Positions 9,086-16,086 of a DNA stretch of 64,000 nucleotides are shown here, in pieces. The position numbers and the translations under genes are program-made. The notes beneath the pieces are model-generated. The model did not search any database. It had not been told where the DNA came from and saw only the letters and a program-made list of their open reading frames with translations. The first letter of the stretch is position 1. Every line of letters begins with the position of its first letter. Location: the NCBI RefSeq assembly GCF_002093115.1, contig NZ_NAAD01000006.1, positions 1 through 64,000 on the forward strand. Reading direction: 5' to 3'. The DNA comes from Geothermobacter hydrogeniphilus. GTDB taxonomy: Bacteria > Desulfobacterota > Desulfuromonadia > Desulfuromonadales > Geothermobacteraceae.

Positions 9086-9792
9086 TACGCACCATGATCG
9101 TCGATGACGAACCCCACGCCCGGGAAGAGCTTGAAGCCCTGCTGGAGGAGATCGGTGGATGTGAAATCGTCGCCAGCTGTTCCAACGGAATCGACGCGCT
9201 CAAAGCCATCAACCGGATCCACCCGGAAGCGCTCTTTCTCGATGTCCAGATGCCGGTGCTGAACGGTTTCGAGTTGCTGAGCCTGATCGAAGATAAGGTG
9301 ATGCCGCATATCGTCTTTGTCACGGCCTATGACGAATATGCCTTGAAGGCGTTTGAAGAAAAAACCCTGGACTATCTGCTGAAACCGGTCGATAAGGACC
9401 GCCTGAAAAAAACCCTGCGTAAAATGCGTTCGACCCTTCGTTCCGGGGCACATCCGGAATTGACCGCCCTGACCATTGAACGGATCCCCTGCCTGAGAAA
9501 AAACCGCATCAAACTGGTCGACCTGGCAGATGTCGAATTCGTGCGCTCCTCCGCCAGCGGGGTCAACCTTGTCACCCCCGGCGGGACTTTCTTCACCGAG
9601 CTGACGCTCAAGCTGCTGGAAGACCGAACCCGCCTGCTGCGCTGCCACCGACAGTATCTGGTCAATATCGCCCAGATCGATGAAATAAACCTGCAGGAAG
9701 GCGGTGGCGCAGAAATCCGCACCCGGAGCGCCAGGACTCTACCGGTCAGCCGCCGCTATCTGAAAAAACTCAAGGAAACCCTGCTCCTCTAA
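9082..9792 (+). CDS. LytTR-family response regulator (BtsR-like)
   Basis: A 236-residue response regulator that partners the kinase just upstream. The receiver domain has acidic pocket VDDE (8-10), phospho-acceptor D54 (LFLDVQMP), T/S switch (VFVTAYDEYALKAF) and K (LLKPVD). A LytTR DNA-binding domain covers ~135-236. The ATG at 9082 overlaps the kinase stop by four bases. A likely target is the TRAP operon 210 bases downstream, by analogy with BtsSR control of a pyruvate transporter gene in E. coli. Confidence 0.94.
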   Translation: MIRTMIVDDEPHAREELEALLEEIGGCEIVASCSNGIDALKAINRIHPEALFLDVQMPVLNGFELLSLIEDKVMPHIVFVTAYDEYALKAFEEKTLDYLLKPVDKDRLKKTLRKMRSTLRSGAHPELTALTIERIPCLRKNRIKLVDLADVEFVRSSASGVNLVTPGGTFFTELTLKLLEDRTRLLRCHRQYLVNIAQIDEINLQEGGGAEIRTRSARTLPVSRRYLKKLKETLLL

Positions 9793-10003
9793 TATTCCTC
9801 CGCCGAATCGGCACGACGATCCGTCATCCGCCACCGCTTACCCCGCCGCAGCAACCTCTCGGCTGAAAATACAACCGCTCACCCACCCCGCACTGCCTCC
9901 GACGGCCGCCCTGCTCTAGAATCACTCCGGTGAAGGACTGCCAACCCGGTTGACGCCGCAGAAACAGGGCGTCATCCCCTATCTAAGACGGAGGAGAGAA
10001 AAC
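9793..10003. other. Intergenic region before the TRAP operon
   Basis: 211 bases without a gene. A TAGAAT -10-like hexamer lies at about 9915-9920 but has no convincing -35. A short inverted repeat GACGCC / GGCGTC lies near 9951-9973. No sigma-54 consensus was seen. It presumably holds the TRAP promoter and any LytTR site. Confidence 0.35.
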
Positions 10004-11098
10004 ATGAGAGGTCAATTCAAACGCATCATCATTCCGATGCTGGTTGTCTGCGGGCTTCTGCTCGGCGGCATCCTGCCCACCCAGGCCCAGGCCGCCGACC
10101 AGAAGGTCTATCACTGGCGCCTGGCCCAGACCTGGCCGACCAATTTCCCGATTTTCGGTGACGCGGTCAAGAATATGGCCGAGATGGTCAAGAAGATGTC
10201 CAATGGTCGCCTGCTGATCCGCATCGACTCCAAAAACAAGCACAAGTCCCCGTTCGGCATTTTCGACATGGTACGTGCCGGCCAGTACGACATGGGTCAT
10301 TCAGCCTCTTACTACTGGAAGGGCAAGGACCCCAACACCATGTTCTTCACCACCATGCCGTTCGGGATGATTGCCCCCGAACAATACGCCTGGTTCTACT
10401 ATGGCGACGGCATGAAACTGATGAAAGAAGTCTACGGCAAGTACGGGCTCTACTCCTTTCCCGGCGGCAACACCGGCAACCAGATGGGCGGCTGGTTCCG
10501 CAAGGAGATTAAATCCCTGGATGACCTGAAGGGGCTGAAAATGCGCATCCCCGGATTTGCCGGCGAAGTCATTTCCAAGCTCGGTGTGGTCGTGACCAAC
10601 ATTGCCGCCGGTGAGCTTTACACCGCTCTCGACCGCGGCACCATCGATGCCCTGGAATGGGTCGGCCCCTCGCTGGACCTGAACATGGGTTTCAACAAGA
10701 TCGCCCCCTTCTACTACACCGGCTGGCATGAGCCCGCCACCGAGCTGCAGTTCCTGGTCAACCAGAAGAAATTCGATGCCCTGCCGGCCGACCTGCAGGA
10801 GATTCTGACCGTCGCCATGAAAACCGCGGCCTATGACATGTATGCCCAGTCGTACCATGAGAGCGCCGTCAACTGGGCGAAGATCCAGAAAGATTATCCG
10901 AACATCAAGGTCCGCACCTTCCCGAAAGAGATCATCAGCAAACTGAAGGAAGAGAACACCAAACTGCTGAATGAAAAAGCCGCGGCCAACCCGATGTTCA
11001 AGAAAATCCTCGATTCCCAGCGCGCCTACATGAAGATGGCCCGCGAATGGACGCGGATTTCCGATTACGCCTACCTGAAAGACAATATCAAGGAATAA
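10004..11098 (+). CDS. dctP: TRAP transporter substrate-binding protein DctP (TakP-like)
   Basis: A 364-residue periplasmic receptor for an organic acid. A signal peptide covers ~1-30 (R/K-rich start, hydrophobic core, AQA|AD). The mature protein has the DctP-fold signatures, including the carboxylate-binding arginine region LKGLKMRIPGFAGEV and AGELYTALDRGTIDALEWVGPS. The last segment and the following NMGFNKIAPFYYTGWHEP resemble the TakP branch that binds 2-oxo acids such as pyruvate, so a keto-acid or other monocarboxylate is likely. ATG 10004 has GGAGGAG upstream. First gene of dctP-dctQ-dctM. Confidence 0.93.
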   Translation: MRGQFKRIIIPMLVVCGLLLGGILPTQAQAADQKVYHWRLAQTWPTNFPIFGDAVKNMAEMVKKMSNGRLLIRIDSKNKHKSPFGIFDMVRAGQYDMGHSASYYWKGKDPNTMFFTTMPFGMIAPEQYAWFYYGDGMKLMKEVYGKYGLYSFPGGNTGNQMGGWFRKEIKSLDDLKGLKMRIPGFAGEVISKLGVVVTNIAAGELYTALDRGTIDALEWVGPSLDLNMGFNKIAPFYYTGWHEPATELQFLVNQKKFDALPADLQEILTVAMKTAAYDMYAQSYHESAVNWAKIQKDYPNIKVRTFPKEIISKLKEENTKLLNEKAAANPMFKKILDSQRAYMKMAREWTRISDYAYLKDNIKE

Positions 11099-11106
11099 CC
11101 GCAGCA

Positions 11107-11130
11107 CCCCCCCGCCCACCGGCGGGGGGG
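11107..11130 (+). terminator. GC hairpin between dctP and dctQ
   Basis: A perfect 10-bp stem CCCCCCCGCC (11107-11116) / GGCGGGGGGG (11121-11130) with a 4-base loop directly after dctP. It has no U-tract and is followed 20 bases later by the dctQ start. It is likely an mRNA-stabilising or attenuating hairpin that keeps dctP expression above that of the membrane subunits. Confidence 0.6.
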
Positions 11131-11149
11131 GATTCTTACAGGAGCCGTC

Positions 11150-11689
11150 ATGCTGCTTAAACTCGAAAGCTGGTTTGATAAATATGCCGACGCCATCGGC
11201 AACCTCAGCGCCTTTCTGCTGATCCTCATGCTGATCAATGTTTTTTATGATGCGATCATGCGCTACTTCTTCAGAAGCGGCTCCATTGCCCTGCAGGAAA
11301 TGGAGTGGCATCTGTTTGCCCTGACATTCCTGTTCGGGATCTCCTATTGCCTGAAAGAGGATGGGCATGTTCGGGTCGACATCATCTACGACCGTCTGCC
11401 GACAAAGGCCAAGGCGGCCATCAATATCCTCGGCACCATTTTTCTGCTGCTGCCCCTCTGCTTTCTGATTGTCAACGGTTCCATCGACTTCGTGAAGGAA
11501 TCCTACATGCTTCACGAAATCAGCGGTGACCCCGGGGGGTTGACACATCGCTACCTGATCAAGGCCATGATCCCCCTGTCGTTCGTAATGGTCATTATTT
11601 CAGCCGGTGGGTTCATGCTGCACAACATCAATATGTTTCTCGGCCTGGAACGGGAAAAACCGCACAACATCGAAGATGATGTCCTGTAG
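11150..11689 (+). CDS. dctQ: TRAP transporter small permease DctQ
   Basis: A 179-residue inner-membrane protein with four predicted helices. The DctQ family motif region EMEWHLFALTFLFGISYCLKEDGHVRVDI is clear, the E/H pair and the HVRVD being typical. It pairs with DctM to form the sodium-driven TRAP permease. AGGAG lies 7 bases before the ATG. It is followed 79 bases later by dctM. Confidence 0.94.
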   Translation: MLLKLESWFDKYADAIGNLSAFLLILMLINVFYDAIMRYFFRSGSIALQEMEWHLFALTFLFGISYCLKEDGHVRVDIIYDRLPTKAKAAINILGTIFLLLPLCFLIVNGSIDFVKESYMLHEISGDPGGLTHRYLIKAMIPLSFVMVIISAGGFMLHNINMFLGLEREKPHNIEDDVL

Positions 11690-11768
11690 CGCAACTGAAC
11701 CAAACGGCCCTTCTTGCCGGATTCTCTGAATCAGGTGGATTTCAGGCCCCAGCCACGGAAATAGAAGA

Positions 11769-13058
11769 ATGATTGGAATCATCATGTTCGCCGCAGCCCT
11801 GGTGCTGCTGCTGGTCGGTTTTCCCGTTGCCTTTACTTTCGGCTCGGTCGCGGTCTTCTTCGGCGTGTTCTCTGAAGGAACCGGCATGTTCGCCATGATG
11901 CCGCACCGCATCTGGGCCATCATGAACAACACCATCCTGATGGCGATCCCGCTGTTTATTTTCATGGGAATCGTGCTGCAGAAATCCAAACTTGCCGAGC
12001 GGCTGCTGGAATCGATGGGATTCCTGTTCGGCGAGGTGCGCGGCGGCATCGCCATCTCGACTGTTCTCGTCGGTGCGCTGCTGGCCGCCTCAACGGGAGT
12101 GGTCGGCGCGAGCGTGGTGGCCATGGGGGTCATCTCGCTGCCGGTCATGCTGAAGTACAAGTACGACAAACGCCTCTCCTGCGGAGCCATCTGCGCAGCC
12201 GGCACCCTCGGCCAGATCATCCCGCCGTCGATCGTCCTGATTATCCTCGGCGATGTCTTCCAGGAGCCGGTCGGCGATCTTTTCAAGGCGGCTTTCTGGC
12301 CCGGTTTTGTCCTGGTGGCCTTCTACGTTATCTACATCCTGATTATTACCGCCATGCGCAAAGAGCTTGCGCCTCCCGTTCGGCTGGAAAACAACACGCA
12401 GACCAAACCGCAGCAGATCAAAACCGCTCTCAAGGCGATTGTCCCCCCCCTGACACTCATCGTTCTGGTCCTCGGCTCGATCCTGTTCGGCGTGGCGACG
12501 CCGACGGAATCTTCTTCGGTCGGCGGAATCGGCGCCCTGGTCCTGGCCTTCCTGTACCGGCAGCTTTCCTTCCGCATGGTCAAGGAGAGTGCTCTGGAGA
12601 CGATCAAGGTTTCGGCCATGGTCTTCGCCATCCTGATCGGCGCAACGGCTTTTTCGATGGTCTTCACCTATACCGGCGGTGACATCATCGTTGAAGATTT
12701 CATGATGAATCTTCCCGGGGACAAATGGGGCTTCATCGTCCTCTCCATGATGGTCATCATGGCGCTCGGGTTTTTCATCGACTTCGTTGAAATTTCCTAC
12801 ATCATCGTGCCGATCCTGGCTCCCATCGCCGCCAACCTCGGCATCAATCCGATCTGGTACGCGATCCTGATCGCCATGAACCTGCAGACGTCGTTCCTGA
12901 CCCCCCCCTTCGGCTTCAGCCTGTTTTACCTCAAGGGCGTCGCTCCACCGGAGGTCAGCACCATGGACATCTACAAGGGCGTCATGCCCTTTATCGGTCT
13001 GCAGGTCATCGTACTCGCCATCGTCGCCCTTTTCCCCGGACTTTTCGGGATGGGGTGA
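11769..13058 (+). CDS. dctM: TRAP transporter large permease DctM
   Basis: A 429-residue inner-membrane protein with about 12 hydrophobic helices, the transport channel of the TRAP system. Family signatures include the GVVGASVVAMGVISLPVML helix, CAAGTLGQIIPPSIVLIILG and LQTSFLTPPFGFSLFYLKG. The C-terminus GLFGMG ends just before an intrinsic terminator, closing the dctPQM operon. Length is normal for the family. Confidence 0.96.
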   Translation: MIGIIMFAAALVLLLVGFPVAFTFGSVAVFFGVFSEGTGMFAMMPHRIWAIMNNTILMAIPLFIFMGIVLQKSKLAERLLESMGFLFGEVRGGIAISTVLVGALLAASTGVVGASVVAMGVISLPVMLKYKYDKRLSCGAICAAGTLGQIIPPSIVLIILGDVFQEPVGDLFKAAFWPGFVLVAFYVIYILIITAMRKELAPPVRLENNTQTKPQQIKTALKAIVPPLTLIVLVLGSILFGVATPTESSSVGGIGALVLAFLYRQLSFRMVKESALETIKVSAMVFAILIGATAFSMVFTYTGGDIIVEDFMMNLPGDKWGFIVLSMMVIMALGFFIDFVEISYIIVPILAPIAANLGINPIWYAILIAMNLQTSFLTPPFGFSLFYLKGVAPPEVSTMDIYKGVMPFIGLQVIVLAIVALFPGLFGMG

Positions 13059-13075
13059 CCGGACCTGCAACGCTG

Positions 13076-13115
13076 AAAAAAGCCGTGCTGAACACACCTT
13101 CAGCACGGCTTTTTT
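13076..13115 (+). terminator. Bidirectional intrinsic terminator after dctM
   Basis: A 17-bp perfect inverted repeat A6-GCCGTGCTGAA (13076-13092) / TTCAGCACGGC-T6 (13099-13115) with a 6-base loop. It has A-runs and T-runs on both sides, so it can end both dctM transcription and the converging small gene at 13128-13403. Confidence 0.95.
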
Positions 13116-13127
13116 CATGCCTGCATT

Positions 13128-13403
13128 TCACTCTTTCCCTTCGTTCTCCTCCCCCCGTGCCATCTCCTGCAACATGGCTTTGGCGAAATTCTTCGCCCGG
13201 CCGCCGGGGGCCATCATCCCGTAGGCCATCGCCTCACGGATTTCATCCTCACTTGCGCCGTGCTGCTTCGCGACCGCGAAGTGTTTCTGCAGTCAGTCGG
13301 GGCAATGGACGGCGACCGCGCAGGCGACACGGATCAGTTCACGGGTCTTGACATCGAGGACTTCGCTGTACTCAAAATCAAAAAACTTCTTGCGGATCTT
13401 CAT
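13128..13403 (-). CDS. Probable selenoprotein: AhpD/carboxymuconolactone decarboxylase-like, CxxU
   Basis: Read through one in-frame TGA (13295-13293, codon 37), this gives a 91-residue protein: MKIRKKFFDFEYSEVLDV, then TRELIRVACAVAVHCPD-U-LQKHFAVAKQHGASEDEIREAMAYGMM, ending in KNFAKAMLQEMARG. The AhpD-core redox motif CxxCxxxH appears as C34-P-D-U37-xxx-H, so the UGA sits exactly on the resolving/attacking cysteine. GAGGAGG lies 4 bases before the ATG at 13403. Similarity to the family continues equally well on both sides of the TGA, with no frameshift. A SECIS-like hairpin follows at once. Selenocysteine forms of AhpD-like/CMD proteins are known in microbial selenoproteomes. Likely a small thiol/selenol oxidoreductase. 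The alternative is a nonsense-mutated pseudogene or a sequencing error. Confidence 0.75.
13263..13292 (-). promoter_or_regulatory. Candidate bacterial SECIS element
   Basis: Directly after the in-frame UGA the mRNA can fold a 6-bp stem CUUCGC (13281-13276) / GCGAAG (13271-13266) with apical loop GGUC, plus an outer CUG/CAG helix closed across a bulge. The loop begins 17 nt after the UGA and starts with GG. Both agree with known bacterial SECIS rules: a G near the start of the loop, at a distance of about 16-37 nt. It lies inside the coding sequence, as bacterial SECIS elements do. Confidence 0.65.
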
Positions 13404-13631
13404 GCTTCCTCCTCTCACAGGGACGGATCGGTTGTTCAGAAATCTGTCTCAGTCTACCAGATTCAGGTCTACCCAAAATCGAAACCCGCCGCACTCTCAT
13501 TGAAACCGGGTAAATTTTCTCCGCCGGGGGGTCGATAAGAAAACAATCCCCTTTATGATGCCCGAGATAGTTCACCCTCACCCAACATGATCCGCGTCAT
13601 CCGCGGTCATCAGCACTTGCCGGGAGCTTCA

Positions 13632-14702
13632 ATGGCCAAAATCGACGGACTGTTCAAAATCCTCCAGGAAAAAGGGGGGTCCGACCTGCACCTTTCTCCG
13701 CAGAATCCCCCGCTGATGCGCTCCGGCGGGCAACTGCAGCCGGCACATTCGAAGGTACTGAGCCACCCCCAGTGCCAGGCACTGCTCTACGAAATTATGA
13801 ACGAGGCGCAACGGGATGAATTCGAGCAGCGGCGGGATCTCGATTTCGCCTACGAAGTCCCGGCTCTCAAGGCCCGTTTTCGCGCCAATATCTTCTGGGG
13901 GAGACTCGGCATCAGCGCCGTTTTCCGCATCATCCCGACCGAAATCCTCAGCGCCGAGCAGCTCGGTCTGCCGCAAACAGTGCTACGTTTCACAGAGCAC
14001 AAGAAAGGGCTGGTGCTGGTCACTGGCCCGACCGGCAGCGGCAAATCGACCACCCTGGCGGCGATGGTCGATCATGTCAACCGCAACCGGTCCGAGCACA
14101 TCCTCACCGTCGAGGATCCGATCGAATTCGTCCACCAGAGCAACCGGAGCCTGGTCAACCAGCGCGAGGTCGGCAACCACACCGCCTCCTTCGCCGCCGC
14201 ACTCAAGGCGGCCCTGCGCGAGGATCCGGACATCATCCTGGTCGGCGAGATGCGCGACCTGGAAACCATCGAACTGGCGATCACCGCCGCCGAGACCGGG
14301 CACCTGGTGTTCGGCACCCTGCACACCAGCAGCGCCGCCAAGACCGTCGACCGGATCATCAACGTCTTCCCGACCTCGCAGCAGGAACAGATCCGCACCA
14401 TGCTCGCCGAATCGCTCAAGGGAGTGATCGCCCAGCAGCTGCCGCGCACCGTCGACGGCAAGCGTTGCGCCGCCCTGGAGATTCTCAGCGTCACCCCGGC
14501 GGTGGCCAACCTGATCCGCGAAGGCAAGACCTTCCAGATCCCGTCCGTGATCCAGACCGGGCGAGGAGAGGGGATGCAGCTGATGGACCAGTCGCTGCAG
14601 GAGCTGCTCAGGGGAAAAAGAATCAGCGCCGAGGAAGCCCACCGTTTTGCCCACAACAAGGCGCAGTTCGCACCACTGCTCAAGGGGGTGAACCATGAGT
14701 GA
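13632..14702 (+). CDS. PilT/PilU-family type IV pilus retraction ATPase
   Basis: A 356-residue hexameric GspE-superfamily ATPase. It has the N-terminal PAS-like PilT domain (GGSDLHLSPQNPPLMR), Walker A GPTGSGKST (132-140), the Asp box region TVEDPIEFVH, Walker B-type DIILVGEMRD and the PilT-specific AITAAETGHLVFGTLHTSSA. It would drive pilus disassembly. The ATG at 13632 follows GGGAG; 15 upstream codons are open but look non-coding. The PilT versus PilU assignment cannot be made from sequence alone. The next gene overlaps it by 8 bases, so they are probably co-translated. Confidence 0.92.
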   Translation: MAKIDGLFKILQEKGGSDLHLSPQNPPLMRSGGQLQPAHSKVLSHPQCQALLYEIMNEAQRDEFEQRRDLDFAYEVPALKARFRANIFWGRLGISAVFRIIPTEILSAEQLGLPQTVLRFTEHKKGLVLVTGPTGSGKSTTLAAMVDHVNRNRSEHILTVEDPIEFVHQSNRSLVNQREVGNHTASFAAALKAALREDPDIILVGEMRDLETIELAITAAETGHLVFGTLHTSSAAKTVDRIINVFPTSQQEQIRTMLAESLKGVIAQQLPRTVDGKRCAALEILSVTPAVANLIREGKTFQIPSVIQTGRGEGMQLMDQSLQELLRGKRISAEEAHRFAHNKAQFAPLLKGVNHE

Positions 14703-15144
14703 CCGACGCCTGGCAACCGCGACCCGCAGTGTCCTGCTGGTCCTGAGCGACGGCAGGCAACTGGCGGGAGAATTGTTTCTACAGCTGGTTAGTCCGCACC
14801 ACGAAGGCATGCAGCGGGTCGGTGAAATCCTCAACGACGAAGAGCGTTTTCTGCCGCTGCGCCGTACTGACGATGTTATCCTGGTCAACCTCGACCAGGT
14901 GATCAGTGTCCAGGTCGGACGGGAAGAAGAACTCGACCCGCTGCTGCTGCTCGGCCAACGTCACCTGGTGCGGATGGAAACCATTCTCGGCCATCGTTTC
15001 AGCGCCGAGATCCACGTCAACCTGTCCGGCAGTCGCGGCCGGGTCAAAGATTTTCTCAACGACGACAAACGCTTTGTCGCCTGCCTGCTGCCGGACCAGA
15101 TTCTCTATCTCAACCCCCGCTTCCTGCTGACCATCGAAGGTTGA
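14695..15144 (+). CDS. Small protein with an internal duplication, co-translated with the PilT-like ATPase
   Basis: 149 residues, not recognised. It consists of two similar halves. Residues ~20-75 have GRQLAGELFLQL...VGEILNDEERFLPLRRTDDVILVNLDQVISV. Residues ~98-147 have GHRFSAEIHVNL...VKDFLNDDKRFVACLLPDQILYLNPRFLLTI. The shared pattern is G-x3-(A)E-(L/I)-x2-L...V-x-(E/D)-(I/F)-LND(E/D)-x-RF. No signal peptide or membrane segment. Its start overlaps the end of the PilT-like gene, suggesting a pilus- or motility-related accessory role; that is inference from position only. Confidence 0.85.
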   Translation: MSDRRLATATRSVLLVLSDGRQLAGELFLQLVSPHHEGMQRVGEILNDEERFLPLRRTDDVILVNLDQVISVQVGREEELDPLLLLGQRHLVRMETILGHRFSAEIHVNLSGSRGRVKDFLNDDKRFVACLLPDQILYLNPRFLLTIEG

Positions 15145-15214
15145 TGACGTCGCAAAAACTCACCAGCTTTTTGCTTAGCCAACACACTTGATGCTTTTTT
15201 GCAAAAGCATCAAG
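15141..15214. repeat. Dispersed hairpin repeat, short form; possible bidirectional terminator
   Basis: A perfect 12-bp hairpin CTTGATGCTTTT (15187-15198) / AAAAGCATCAAG (15203-15214), preceded by TTGATGACGTCGCAAAAACTCACCAG (15141-15166) and GCTTTTTGCTTAGCCAA (15166-15182). The same blocks occur in reverse orientation at 23.08-23.24 kb, where an extra ~84-base palindromic module separates them. It lies between two converging genes, so it could also stop transcription both ways. Confidence 0.75.
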
Positions 15215-15223
15215 GTTGACATC

Positions 15224-15919
15224 CTACCAACCGAGTCGCCGCCCATCCATGTGAATCAGGCTGCCGGTGTCGGCCGGGCTCAGGCCGAGCAGCTGCCGGG
15301 TCAGCCCGGCCGCCGCCGCTGCCGGTTCCAGCGGCGCCTCGGCGCCCCCCATGCGGGTCCGCACCCAGCCGGGATGAAAGGCGACCACGGTGATGCCGCG
15401 CGCTTTGAGATCAAACGCCATGGTGCGCATCAGCATGTGCGCCGCCGCCTTGCTGGTACGATAGATCGGCCAGGTCCCGGAACTGTTGTCACCGATACAG
15501 CCGAGTTGACTGCCCATAATCGCGACTATTTTTCGCCCGGAGCAGGCGACATTTTCGACCAGGGACTCGGTCAGCTTCTGCGGAGCGATCACATTGACCC
15601 GAAAGACCTCCAGCCATTGCTCCGGATCGGTATTGCCGAAAGCCTGGTCGCGGGAACCGAAGAGACCGGCGTTGTGAAAGAGGATGTCGATGGGACGGCC
15701 GGCAAGGTGCCCGGCCACAGCAACAATCTGGTCGGACGCGGCAACATCGAGGTGCAGCAACTCGACTTCCGGTCTGCCATCGGCCATCTGCCGAAGTTCA
15801 GTCGCCTGTTGCAGATCACGGCAACAGGCCAGAACCTGCCAACCCAGCGCCGTAAAGCTACGCGCCAGTTCCAGGCCGATACCGCGATTGGCTCCGGTGA
15901 TCAAAATCGTTTCTGCCAT
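15224..15919 (-). CDS. Short-chain dehydrogenase/reductase
   Basis: A 231-residue Rossmann-fold NAD(P)H-dependent oxidoreductase of the classical SDR type. It has the cofactor loop TGANRGIG (8-15), DV after strand 4, HNAG (82-85) and the catalytic set S137, Y153, K157 (YRTSK). After the first strand the residues are CRD, consistent with NADP(H) preference. The C-terminus ends in a substrate-loop region, GWVRTRMGG. The ATG at 15919 follows GGGAG. It stands alone, and its substrate is unknown. Confidence 0.93.
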   Translation of the reverse strand: MAETILITGANRGIGLELARSFTALGWQVLACCRDLQQATELRQMADGRPEVELLHLDVAASDQIVAVAGHLAGRPIDILFHNAGLFGSRDQAFGNTDPEQWLEVFRVNVIAPQKLTESLVENVACSGRKIVAIMGSQLGCIGDNSSGTWPIYRTSKAAAHMLMRTMAFDLKARGITVVAFHPGWVRTRMGGAEAPLEPAAAAAGLTRQLLGLSPADTGSLIHMDGRRLGW

Positions 15920-16086
15920 GACCAACTCCCGGGCAAGAGGGGTAATCCCATCTTACTCCTGAATCAAGCGCTCCCGCCAGCAGTGGGACAATAAGACCAG
16001 GTCATCGGCCTGCCCGGTTTTCTGAAAAACCGTTCAACTCACACACCTGCTCTCGGTCCGGCACAACCCGCCGTTTCAGAATCATC

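Noticed and set aside
9793-10003. Sigma-54 promoter for the TRAP operon
   Set aside because: GGCAC is present but no GC dinucleotide block at the required spacing.
13128-13403. Frameshifted pseudogene reading of the AhpD/CMD-like gene
   Set aside because: The frame is continuous from a good ribosome site to a normal stop, and the single interruption is a UGA at the catalytic cysteine with a SECIS-like fold; a selenoprotein is the better explanation.
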